Of a DNA stretch of 64,000 bases, positions 8,720 through 15,823 are shown piece after piece (within the stretch, counting starts at the first letter, position 1; every line of letters begins with the position of its first letter). The notes under the pieces are model-generated. The model did no database searches. It was not told the origin of the DNA and saw nothing but the letters and a program-made list of their open reading frames with translations. Source of the stretch: an uncultured Oscillospiraceae bacterium (GTDB lineage: Bacteria > Bacillota > Clostridia > Oscillospirales > Oscillospiraceae); NCBI GenBank assembly GCA_934565775.1, contig CAKTIN010000001.1, positions 1 through 64,000 of the forward strand. The letters are read 5' to 3'. The translations under genes and the position numbers were made by a program.

Positions 8720-9436
8720 TTACGCGTTCCGTGCGGCCTCAATGAAGGCCTTGACCTTTTCCCGGTCCTTGCCGTTGCCGGTGCCGTCCTGCTTGTCCTT
8801 GTCCACGTTGGTCCGGGTGCAGGAATCCACGCCGTAGGGATGGGTGATGTGGATGACCTCGGCCACGTTCTCCGCGTCCAGGCCGCCGGCCACGATGCAG
8901 GGCACCTTGGTGGCCTCCACGATGGCCCGGTCAATGTTCCGGTCGTGGATGGCGCCGGTGGCGCCGATGCCGATGGTGCTGGCGGGGTCCTTGGTATCGA
9001 TGAGGAAGAAGTCCGTGGTGCTCTCATAGGTCCGGATCAGCTCCAGAATCGTGGGCCACTGCTCTTCATAGGAGACGCCGGAGTACACCGGAATGGCCTG
9101 CATGATCTTCAGGCCGGGATAGGCGTCCCGGATCCGCTGCACGCCCTCCGGGGAAATATCCCGGATATCGCCGGACAGGTGATACACATCCGGCAGGCAC
9201 AGGGACAGGTCGTGAATGATCTCGTCCACGTCGCTGGCAATGGTGAGGCCCACCTTGACCACGCTGCTGGGCAGCCGGTCAAAAATGTACTTGGCCTGGG
9301 CGCAGTCCTTCTGGCTGGGTCCCAGATGCTTCACTTCGCCGAACGCCACGCCGATGTGGTCCGCGCCCAGCTCCGCGCACATCAGCGCGTCGTCCAGATT
9401 CTTGATTCCGTAGATCTGCGTAATGACCTTGCTCAT
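8720..9436 (-). CDS. TrpF-like TIM-barrel protein, copy 2
   Basis: 238-residue paralogue of the next gene in the operon, alike along its full length. The TrpF landmarks are present: QIYGI at 7-11 with Tyr9 where TrpF has catalytic Cys; GADHIGVAF; VYHLSGDIRD near 84-93; FFLIDTKDP with Asp147 matching the TrpF general acid; VAGGLDAENV; and GVDSCTRTN. It starts 18 bp after the LacI-family gene and is the first enzyme of the operon. Two diverged copies suggest two related substrates or a heteromeric enzyme. The reaction is not known; a phospho-ribosyl isomerase or epimerase role is a guess from fold and context. Confidence 0.8.
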   Translation of the reverse strand: MSKVITQIYGIKNLDDALMCAELGADHIGVAFGEVKHLGPSQKDCAQAKYIFDRLPSSVVKVGLTIASDVDEIIHDLSLCLPDVYHLSGDIRDISPEGVQRIRDAYPGLKIMQAIPVYSGVSYEEQWPTILELIRTYESTTDFFLIDTKDPASTIGIGATGAIHDRNIDRAIVEATKVPCIVAGGLDAENVAEVIHITHPYGVDSCTRTNVDKDKQDGTGNGKDREKVKAFIEAARNA

Positions 9437-9454
9437 ACTCTTGCTCCTTTTCTG

Positions 9455-10465
9455 TCAGTCCCGGCGGGTGGAATCCCGCAAAATCAAATCCGCGTCAAAT
9501 TGGATATTTTGCTTCTTGACCTTGTTCCCGGCGATGAGGTCCAGCATGACCTCTGCCGCCTTCCTTCCGATCTCTCCAAAGGGCCGGCGAATGGTGCTGA
9601 GGCTCGGGCTGGAGATGTCGCAGAAAATAATGTTGTCGCAGCCGATGACCTCCACCTGGCCGGGAACGGAGATCCCCAGCTCCCGCAGGGCCTGCAGGGC
9701 GCCCAGGGCCATCATATCGTTGCTGGAGACGATCCCCGCGAAGGGGGTGCCGCTGCGGTGCAGGGCCATCACGCCGTTGTATCCGCTCTCCAGATCGAAA
9801 TTCCCCGGCACCAGCAGCGCCTCGTCCAGGGGGATGCCGTATTGCTTCAGGGCGCTCTGATACCCGCGGAACCGCTCCTTGGAGGAGGAGACCTCGTCCG
9901 GCCCCTTCAGGAAGGCGATCCGCCGGTCTCCGTGCTCAATAAGCAGGGAGGTCGCCCGGTAAAAGGCGTATTCGTTATCCACGAAAATGCCCACGTCGTA
10001 ATCTATCATATTGCTCTTCCGGTCGATGAGCACGCAGGGCACATCCAGCTTCACCGGCGTCTCGCCGCCGGGCTGGCGCTCCTGCTGGACCGTCGTGAGG
10101 ATGATGCCGTCCACCCGCTTGGCCAGGAGGGTCTGGATGCTCTTGCGCTCGGAGGCGGGGTTGGAATTGGTGCTGCACAGCATAACGGTGTAGCCCTTGC
10201 TTTGCAGGTGCAGGTCCACGGACTGAACCATCTCGGTAAAATAGGGGTTGGTAATGTCCGGGATCACCAGACCGATGGTCCGGGACCGGGAGGTGGCCAT
10301 CCCCCGGGCCACCATGTTGGGGGTGTAGCCGTATTCCTCGATCAGCTTTTTGATCCGGGCGCGGGTCTCTTCGCTGACGCCCTCGTCCTTATCGTTCACG
10401 ACCCGGGAGACGGTGGCCTTTGACACGTTCGCCATACGGGCGATATATTCCATGGTAACGCTCAT
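9455..10465 (-). CDS. LacI-family transcriptional regulator
   Basis: 336-residue repressor. The N-terminal helix-turn-helix reads TMEYIARMANVSKATVSRVVN, the LacI/PurR hinge region follows, and then a periplasmic-binding-protein-like effector domain (IGLVIPDITNPYFTEMVQ, VSSNDMMALGALQAL). The start ATG at 10465 has AAAGGAGACCTTGGC upstream; translation from further upstream would add an unrelated 84 residues. It is the promoter-proximal gene of the 10-gene operon and a 12-bp palindrome lies 78 bp upstream of its start, so it probably represses itself and the operon until a nucleoside or sugar ligand binds. Confidence 0.93.
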   Translation of the reverse strand: MSVTMEYIARMANVSKATVSRVVNDKDEGVSEETRARIKKLIEEYGYTPNMVARGMATSRSRTIGLVIPDITNPYFTEMVQSVDLHLQSKGYTVMLCSTNSNPASERKSIQTLLAKRVDGIILTTVQQERQPGGETPVKLDVPCVLIDRKSNMIDYDVGIFVDNEYAFYRATSLLIEHGDRRIAFLKGPDEVSSSKERFRGYQSALKQYGIPLDEALLVPGNFDLESGYNGVMALHRSGTPFAGIVSSNDMMALGALQALRELGISVPGQVEVIGCDNIIFCDISSPSLSTIRRPFGEIGRKAAEVMLDLIAGNKVKKQNIQFDADLILRDSTRRD

Positions 10466-10542
10466 GCCAAGGTCTCCTTTCTGCGTGGAATAGTTCGGGG
10501 GTTTTCCCCCTCCGGGGCAGAGCCCCAAGATTTTGGACCGGA

Positions 10543-10554
10543 GTAACCGGTTAC
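10543..10554. promoter_or_regulatory. Probable LacI-family operator
   Basis: The perfect 12-bp palindrome GTAACCGGTTAC has the central CG and symmetry typical of LacI/GalR-family operators. It lies a little downstream of the predicted start of transcription for the lacI-headed operon, where a bound repressor would block transcription. Confidence 0.75.
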
Positions 10555-10574
10555 ATCCTATATCGTCATAAGTC

Positions 10575-10603
10575 ATTCTATTTGAGAAACGCTGTTTCGT
10601 AAA
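10575..10603 (-). promoter_or_regulatory. Sigma-A-type promoter of the lacI-nucleoside operon
   Basis: On the minus strand TTTACG (10603-10598) and TAGAAT (10580-10575) are separated by 17 bp. The spacer holds a second dyad, GAAAC-GCT-GTTTC (10586-10598), which could be an additional regulator site. Confidence 0.55.
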
Positions 10604-10888
10604 CGTATAGAATACCCAAAAAGTAACTTGTTTTTTTGTCAAATTGTACGTTTCGTTTTCGCTTCTCCCCGGCTTGGGCGGAGGAGGGCCCTTGTCAAAG
10701 TAGCCAGAGTTTCGCAAATAGTGTGCGCAGTTTCGTTCATTTTACCGACGATCCGTGTCTTTTTCGCGCTTTTGTACCATTTTCAACAATGCTCAATTTT
10801 GCCCCCTCCGGGCCCGCTCAAACGCCCGGGTCCGGGGCGTCCATTTTCGGAATTTTTTCTTTGTCATACCTGTTTCCGTAAATAAAAT
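10604..10888. other. Intergenic stretch without a recognisable gene
   Basis: About 285 bp between the operon promoter and the mscL terminator. It is mixed in composition, with T-rich runs and a few GC-rich short inverted repeats. Short open frames here have no ribosome-binding sites and no family resemblance. Confidence 0.5.
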
Positions 10889-10915
10889 GTCTCTCAGGGC
10901 AGTGCTCTGAGAGAC
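10889..10915 (-). terminator. Terminator after mscL
   Basis: Perfect 9-bp stem GTCTCTCAG/CTGAGAGAC with a 9-nt loop. On the minus strand it is followed by ATTTTATTT. It lies 14 bp past the mscL stop codon and ends the parA-parB-serS-mscL unit. Confidence 0.8.
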
Positions 10916-10929
10916 TTTTCGATCTATGA

Positions 10930-11400
10930 TTATTGATTGCGCTCCTTCAGCAGGTCCCGGATCTCCGTGAGCAGGACCTCCTCCTTCGAGGGCTCCGGCT
11001 CCTTGGGCTCTTCGGGCTTGGGCTCTTCCTTCTTGTGCCCGAGCTCGGTGATCTTGTTCAGCAGCTTGACCAGCCAGAACACCACCAGGGCCAGAATGAA
11101 GAAATTGATCACCGTAGAAATAAAGGTACCGTAGTTCAGCGTATTCACCAGGACATTGCCGTCTGCGTCCAGCTTCTCCCCGAAGAACTGGGGCAGGGTA
11201 ATGTACCAGTCGGAGAAGTTGATGCCCCCCAGGAACATGGACACAATGGGCATGATGATGTCGTTGGTCAGAGACGAGGTGATGGTGCTGAAGGCGCCGC
11301 CGATGATCACGCCGACTGCCAGCGACATGGCGTTGCCCTTAATGGCGAAGTTCTTGAATTCTTCGATCCAAGAGGGCTTTTTAATCTTCTTTTCCTTCAT
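10930..11400 (-). CDS. mscL: Large-conductance mechanosensitive channel MscL
   Basis: 156-residue inner-membrane channel that opens under membrane tension to release solutes during osmotic downshock. The N-terminal helix and first transmembrane segment (FKNFAIKGNAMSLAVGVIIG, residues ~15-34) carry the classic MscL pore signature. NDIIMPIVSMFLGG follows, with a second transmembrane helix near 90-110 and a charged, Glu/Lys/Pro-rich C-terminal helix. It starts 26 bp after serS and is probably cotranscribed with it. The length is slightly above the usual 130-150 because of the acidic tail. Confidence 0.96.
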   Translation of the reverse strand: MKEKKIKKPSWIEEFKNFAIKGNAMSLAVGVIIGGAFSTITSSLTNDIIMPIVSMFLGGINFSDWYITLPQFFGEKLDADGNVLVNTLNYGTFISTVINFFILALVVFWLVKLLNKITELGHKKEEPKPEEPKEPEPSKEEVLLTEIRDLLKERNQ

Positions 11401-11426
11401 TTTGGTTTCTTTCCTTCTGCTTTCCT

Positions 11427-12716
11427 TTATTTTTTCTCGATGACCTCAATGCCGCCGAGATATTTCCGAAGCACCTCGGGCACTACCACAGAGCCGTCGG
11501 CCCGCTGGTTCTGCTCCACCATGGCGGGGAAGATCCGGGAGGTGGCCAGGCCGGAGCCGTTCAGGGTGTGGACAAATTCGGGCTTGCCCGTGGCCTCCCG
11601 GCGGAAGCGGATATTGCCCCGGCGGGCCTGGTAATCCCGGGCGTTGGAAACGGAGGAGACCTCCTTGTAGCCGTTCATAGAGGGGATCTGAATTTCAATG
11701 TCATAGGTCCGGGCCATGGAGGCGGAGCAGTCCCCCGCCGCCAGCTTCACCGTGCGGAAGTGGAAGCCCAGGCCCTTGACCAGGTTCTCCGCCTTGGTCA
11801 CCAGCTCGTCAAAGGCCGCGTCGGAGTCCTCAGGGCGGGTGTACTGGAACATCTCCACCTTATTGAACTGATGGCCCCGGACCATGCCCCGCTCGTCGGC
11901 CCGGTGAGAGCCGGCCTCCCGGCGGAAGCAGGGGGTGTAGGAGAAGAACTTCTTGGGCAGGTCCTTCTCGTTGAGAATCTCGTCCCGGTACACGCTGGCC
12001 AGAGCCGCCTCGGCGGTGGGGAGCATATAGTGGATCCGGTCGTCCGTGGGGTTGGCGATCTTGTAGACCTCGTCGGCAAACTTGGGGAACTGGCCCGCCG
12101 TCTCGCCGCACTGGTACTCCAGCATATGGGGCGGCAGGATGAACTCGTAGCCGTCGGCAATATGGGTGTCGATGAAGTAGTTCAGCAGGGCCCACTCCAG
12201 CCGGGCGCCCATGCCCTTGTAAATCCAGAAGCCGGAGCCCGCCAGCTTGGTGCCCCGGTCATAGTCGATCAGGTCCAGGTCCAGGCACAGGTCCACATGG
12301 TGCTTCGGGGTAAAATCAAACTTATGGGGCTCGCCGAAATACCGCAGGGGCTGGTTGTTCTCCTTGCCGCCGGGCACCAGGTCCGGGTCCGGCATATTGG
12401 GCAGGGCCAGCATACAGGTGCGGTACTCCGCCTCCACCGCGTCGAGCAGCTTGGCGTTCTCGGCGATGGCGTTCTTCAGCTCGGTCATTTCCGCGAAGAT
12501 CGGGGCCACGTCCTGCCCAGCCTTCTTCAGCTTGGGAATCTCCTTGGAGACCCGGTTCTGCTCGGCCTTCTTCGTCTCCGTGGAGGCGATGAGCTCCCGG
12601 CGCTTGGCGTCCAGCTCCAAAATCCGGTCCACAATGGCGTCGCAGTCCACTTCCTTGGCGCGCATCCCGGCCTTGATGGCCTCGGGATTTTCCTTGATCC
12701 GTTTAATATCCAGCAT
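11427..12716 (-). CDS. serS: Seryl-tRNA synthetase
   Basis: 429-residue class II aminoacyl-tRNA synthetase that charges tRNA-Ser. The N-terminal ~100 residues form the long antiparallel coiled-coil arm (MLDIKRIKENPEAIKAGM...). The catalytic domain has motif 2, FRREAGSHRADERGMVRGHQF, and motif 3, GSGLATSRIFPAMVEQNQ. The length matches the family. It sits 56 bp after the coiled-coil membrane protein gene. No T-box leader is visible in that gap, so it appears to depend on upstream transcription. Confidence 0.98.
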   Translation of the reverse strand: MLDIKRIKENPEAIKAGMRAKEVDCDAIVDRILELDAKRRELIASTETKKAEQNRVSKEIPKLKKAGQDVAPIFAEMTELKNAIAENAKLLDAVEAEYRTCMLALPNMPDPDLVPGGKENNQPLRYFGEPHKFDFTPKHHVDLCLDLDLIDYDRGTKLAGSGFWIYKGMGARLEWALLNYFIDTHIADGYEFILPPHMLEYQCGETAGQFPKFADEVYKIANPTDDRIHYMLPTAEAALASVYRDEILNEKDLPKKFFSYTPCFRREAGSHRADERGMVRGHQFNKVEMFQYTRPEDSDAAFDELVTKAENLVKGLGFHFRTVKLAAGDCSASMARTYDIEIQIPSMNGYKEVSSVSNARDYQARRGNIRFRREATGKPEFVHTLNGSGLATSRIFPAMVEQNQRADGSVVVPEVLRKYLGGIEVIEKK

Positions 12717-12772
12717 AATTTCTCTCCATTCTGCCGCAGAGCGGCGATCCTAATCGTTCTCTCGGGTCTGTC

Positions 12773-13396
12773 TTACGATTCCACAGGGACCAGGGTCAGC
12801 AGAGCGCTGTACAGAGCCTGCCCGTGCTCCCCCAGAAGGTCCTTCAGGGGCTCCAGCGCCTTCATGGCACTGAGAAATGCGGCGCTGTCCCTTGCCTCCA
12901 CGGCGGTCCGCGCCTCCAGCAGGTACTCATAGGCCCGGGTGCGGTCCTTGGCCTGGGTCCCGGACTCCTGCTCCTTCTTCAGAGCCTCCTGGGTATCCTT
13001 GAGCTCCTGGCTCATGGCGTCCAGGGCGGTCTGCCGGTCGGCGGCGTCCGTCTGGGCCTCGCTCAGCTGCTTCTCCAGCTCCGCAATCCGGTCGGTGAGG
13101 GTGCGGTTTTCATCCTGGAGCTGCTCCGCCCGGGCCACGGCGTTGTTCCGCCCGGCGGTGATGTCCGAAATGGTGTTGGCGTTCCGCCGCTTCTGCACCA
13201 GCATGGAGATCAGCACCGCCAAAAAAGCGATGAGCAGCAGCCCCGCGAAATAATACACCAGCGCCTGCCGGCGCTTCCGGCTCAGGGCCTCCGGCTCCTT
13301 CGGAGGTTCCGAGGCGGCCGCCGGCTGCTCCGGCTGCTCCGGCTGCTCCTCGATCATTTCTTCCACTTCTTCCAGGAGCTTTTTTGACTTTTTCAT
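12773..13396 (-). CDS. Membrane-anchored coiled-coil protein of unknown function
   Basis: 207 residues: an acidic, Pro/Gln-rich cytoplasmic N-terminus (1-43), one transmembrane helix (about 46-68, ALVYYFAGLLLIAFLAVLISML), then a long heptad-rich coiled coil (about 75-150, with ARAEQLQDENRTLTDRIAEL) and a helical C-terminus. I do not recognise a family. Its ATG overlaps the parB stop (ATGA), so it is translated with the partition proteins. One possibility is a membrane element linked to chromosome segregation or division. Nothing catalytic is visible. Confidence 0.8.
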   Translation of the reverse strand: MKKSKKLLEEVEEMIEEQPEQPEQPAAASEPPKEPEALSRKRRQALVYYFAGLLLIAFLAVLISMLVQKRRNANTISDITAGRNNAVARAEQLQDENRTLTDRIAELEKQLSEAQTDAADRQTALDAMSQELKDTQEALKKEQESGTQAKDRTRAYEYLLEARTAVEARDSAAFLSAMKALEPLKDLLGEHGQALYSALLTLVPVES

Positions 13397-14268
13397 TGGG
13401 CGCCTCCCTTCGGCAGCGTTCCAAGGGCGTCCAACAGGCGCTGCAGATCCTCCTGCCCGTAAAATTCCAGCTCACAGCGGCCTTTCCGCTTGCCGCAGAC
13501 GATCTTGACGCCCCGGCCCAGGCGCTTGGACAGGTCCTTCTCACACTCTGCCACATAATCCACCTCCAGGGGCTTGGCCACAGGCTCGGCCTTGGGCTCC
13601 CGGTTCAGATTCCGGCACAGCAGCTCCGCCTGCCGCACGGACAGATCCAGAGCCGCGATCTTCTGAGCGGCCTCCCGCTGCCGGGCGGGGTCCTTCACGG
13701 TGAGCACCGCCCGGGCGTGCCCGGCGGTGAGCTTTCCCTGGGACACCAGGTCCAGAATCTCCGGCTGGAGGCTCAGCAGCCGCAGGGAATTGGCCAGAGC
13801 CGACCGGGATTTTCCCACCTGGCCGGCGGCCTCCTCCTGTGTCATGTGGTAATCCTCCAGCAGGCTGCGGTAGCCCATGGCCTCTTCCACGGGATTCAGG
13901 TCCTCCCGCTGCAAATTCTCGATCAGGGCCAGCTGGGCCGCCTTCCGGTCGTCCGCCTCAATCACGATGGCGGGCACCTCCCGGAGCCCGGCCAGGCGGG
14001 CCGCCCGCCAGCGTCGCTCTCCGGCGATGATCTGATAATAGCCGCCGGCCGCAGCCCGCACCGTCAGGGGCTGGAGAATGCCGTGCTGCCGGATGGACTC
14101 CGCCAGCTCCTCCAGCGCCTCCGGGTCAAAGACATGCCGGGGCTGGTCGGGGTTGGGCTCCACCTTTTGTAGAGGGAGCTGCTTCAGCCCGCTATCCGGG
14201 GCGGCCTCCTGGGTAAAATCCCCCAGCAGCGCCCCAAGGCCCTTGCCAAGGCCCTTTTGTGTTGCCAT
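13393..14268 (-). CDS. parB: Chromosome-partitioning protein ParB (Spo0J)
   Basis: 291-residue CTP-dependent DNA clamp that loads at parS sites and spreads along DNA. The N-terminus (KGLGKGLGALLGDF) is the ParA-stimulating Arg/Lys motif. The ParB/Srx CTP-binding domain has GILQPLTVR, GERRWRAAR and ENLQREDLNP. A helix-turn-helix follows (TQEEAAGQVGKSRSALANSLR), then a C-terminal dimerisation domain. It directly follows parA with no gap. Two matching parS sites lie about 0.8 kb upstream at the operon promoter, so it is the chromosomal ParB near oriC. Confidence 0.97.
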   Translation of the reverse strand: MATQKGLGKGLGALLGDFTQEAAPDSGLKQLPLQKVEPNPDQPRHVFDPEALEELAESIRQHGILQPLTVRAAAGGYYQIIAGERRWRAARLAGLREVPAIVIEADDRKAAQLALIENLQREDLNPVEEAMGYRSLLEDYHMTQEEAAGQVGKSRSALANSLRLLSLQPEILDLVSQGKLTAGHARAVLTVKDPARQREAAQKIAALDLSVRQAELLCRNLNREPKAEPVAKPLEVDYVAECEKDLSKRLGRGVKIVCGKRKGRCELEFYGQEDLQRLLDALGTLPKGGAQ

Positions 14269-15024
14269 TTAATCTCCTCGCTTTCTGATCTCCTCCGCCA
14301 GGGCCAGATAGGCCTTCGCGCCCCGGCTGGCAGGATCGTAGGCTGTCACCGGAATGCCGTGGCTGGGGGCTTCCGCCAGCCGGACGTTCCGGGGTATCAT
14401 AGAGGCAAATACCTTCCCGGGGAAGTGCCGCCGGACCTCCTGGGCCACCTGGGCCGAGAAGTTGGTCCGGCCGTCGTACATGGTCAGCACCACGCCGAAG
14501 ATGTCCAGCCCCGGATTGAGCTTTCGCTTCACCGCCCGGAGCGTGCCCATCAGATCGGACAGGCCCTCCAGGGCGTAATACTCGCACTGCACCGGCACCA
14601 GAATGCTGTCTGCGGCGCACAGGCCGTTCAGCGTCAGCAGCTCCAGAGACGGGGGGCAGTCGATGAAAAGGTAATCGTAAGCATCCCGCAGGGGCTCCAG
14701 CACCCCGCGCAGGCAGTATTCCCGCCGGTCCATGTCAATGAGCTCCACAGCCGCCCCCGCCAGCGCGCTGGAGCTGGGGAGCACGTCGGCATAGGGGGTG
14801 TGCACCACCATGGTCTCTGGGGCCGCCTGGCCGATCAGAGCGGCATACACGGACTTGCCCTGGCGCTTATCCACCCCCAGGCCGGAGGTGGCGTTCGCCT
14901 GGGGGTCGAAGTCGCACAGCAGCACCCGGGCCCCGGCCGCGGTGAGAGCCGCGCAGAGATTGACCGCCGTCGTGGTTTTCCCCACGCCGCCCTTCTGATT
15001 GACAATGGCAATGATCTTTCCCAT
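14269..15024 (-). CDS. parA: Chromosome-partitioning ATPase ParA (Soj)
   Basis: 251-residue deviant-Walker ATPase that works with ParB in origin segregation and, in Bacillus, controls DnaA. Walker A is KGGVGKTTTAVNL (residues ~11-23, including the intermolecular Lys), the A' motif is DFDPQANATSGLG, and Walker B is FIDCPPSLELLTLNGL. Length and motifs fit Soj. GGGAGCCGGACC precedes its ATG. It is the first gene of the parA-parB-coiled-coil-serS-mscL unit, about 15 kb from the origin. Confidence 0.97.
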   Translation of the reverse strand: MGKIIAIVNQKGGVGKTTTAVNLCAALTAAGARVLLCDFDPQANATSGLGVDKRQGKSVYAALIGQAAPETMVVHTPYADVLPSSSALAGAAVELIDMDRREYCLRGVLEPLRDAYDYLFIDCPPSLELLTLNGLCAADSILVPVQCEYYALEGLSDLMGTLRAVKRKLNPGLDIFGVVLTMYDGRTNFSAQVAQEVRRHFPGKVFASMIPRNVRLAEAPSHGIPVTAYDPASRGAKAYLALAEEIRKRGD

Positions 15025-15055
15025 GGTCCGGCTCCCTTCTCTTTCTTACATTATA

Positions 15056-15084
15056 ATTATAGCAATGGCACAGGCCCGATGCAA
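15056..15084 (-). promoter_or_regulatory. parA promoter
   Basis: On the minus strand TTGCAT and TATAAT are separated by 17 bp (15084-15079 and 15061-15056). Its -35 box is 10-18 bp from a parS half-site and the first full parS, so ParB bound there could repress the operon. Confidence 0.75.
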
Positions 15085-15101
15085 CCCGGCATATTTCACG
15101 T

Positions 15102-15117
15102 TGTTTCACGTGAAACA
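15102..15117. promoter_or_regulatory. parS site 1
   Basis: Exact 16-bp palindrome TGTTTCACGTGAAACA, the consensus ParB/Spo0J nucleation site. A half-site TTTCACG lies 2 bp away at 15094-15100. Confidence 0.95.
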
Positions 15118-15140
15118 ACAGGCAAATTTGTACAGGGCTG

Positions 15141-15156
15141 TGTTTCACGTGAAACA
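15141..15156. promoter_or_regulatory. parS site 2
   Basis: Second exact copy of TGTTTCACGTGAAACA, 39 bp from the first and 2 bp outside the stop codon of the zinc-ribbon gene. The close pair forms a ParB loading centre. Confidence 0.95.
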
Positions 15157-15158
15157 GT

Positions 15159-15545
15159 CTATTGGGCCCCGCTGGGCTGGGTCTGGGACGGCTCCGTGGG
15201 AGCCGTGGTCTCCTCCCCCGCCGTTTTGAAGTTTTGACCCAAGGCATGGGCCGGAAGCTCGTCAAAATGGCCGAAGAAGAACAGCAGCGTCCCCAGCACC
15301 AGGCTCAGAACCAGCAGGCAGGCCGCCGTGATCCGCAGGCGGCGGATCAGCCCCCGCTGATGGGTAATGACCTCCTCCGGCTTTGGCTTGGGCCGCAGAG
15401 ACCGGGGCTCCGCCGAGGGTGCCGGGCGCACCGGCAGCACCAGCTTTGCATCCCGGTCCACCGGCTCCTGCTCCATCTTTTTCAGGCAGCTAGCGCAAAA
15501 CACGGCGGGGGCCTTGATCTCCGCGCCGCACTTCAGGCATTTCAT
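15159..15545 (-). CDS. Zinc-ribbon single-pass membrane protein, unknown function
   Basis: 128 residues. The N-terminal zinc ribbon is CLKCG...FCASC (two CxxC pairs within the first 23 residues). A basic linker follows, then one transmembrane helix (LRITAACLLVLSLVLGTLLFF, about residues 70-90) and a Thr/Pro/Gln-rich tail. Start is ATG 15545 with TTAGGAGGTGCGGT upstream. It has its own promoter and ends at the parS pair. The family is not recognised; such proteins are common hypothetical membrane proteins in Clostridia. Confidence 0.75.
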   Translation of the reverse strand: MKCLKCGAEIKAPAVFCASCLKKMEQEPVDRDAKLVLPVRPAPSAEPRSLRPKPKPEEVITHQRGLIRRLRITAACLLVLSLVLGTLLFFFGHFDELPAHALGQNFKTAGEETTAPTEPSQTQPSGAQ

Positions 15546-15574
15546 ACCGCACCTCCTAATCACAAGCTGTTTCT

Positions 15575-15603
15575 ATTGTAACGCAAAAGCCGCCGTCCGT
15601 AAA
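15575..15603 (-). promoter_or_regulatory. Promoter of the zinc-ribbon gene
   Basis: TTTACG and TACAAT on the minus strand with a 17-bp spacer, about 30 bp upstream of the gene's start codon. Confidence 0.65.
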
Positions 15604-15728
15604 GGGGAAAAAGGAAAAAATCCGGCGAACCCGATTCCCGCCGGGCCGTAATCCGCACCTTGCACAAATTTTCATCGTTCCAAGCTGTTCTTTCTGGAGA
15701 AAATCTGAAAAAATGTACAGAAAAGCGG

Positions 15729-15757
15729 TTGAAATTTTGAAATCTGTCCTGTATAAT
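15729..15757 (+). promoter_or_regulatory. Promoter of the minD-like/mgsA-like/hisS run
   Basis: TTGAAA and a perfect TATAAT with a 17-bp spacer, 66 bp before the minD-like start codon. Confidence 0.8.
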
Positions 15758-15823
15758 AGATTCATAATCCTATGGTGGGGCAATCTGCCCCACTGCCGGC
15801 CGCAGGCGGAAGGAGGGGTCGCC

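Noticed and set aside
7983-9436. Tryptophan biosynthesis genes
   Set aside because: No other trp gene is near, and the catalytic Cys and phosphate loop are altered.
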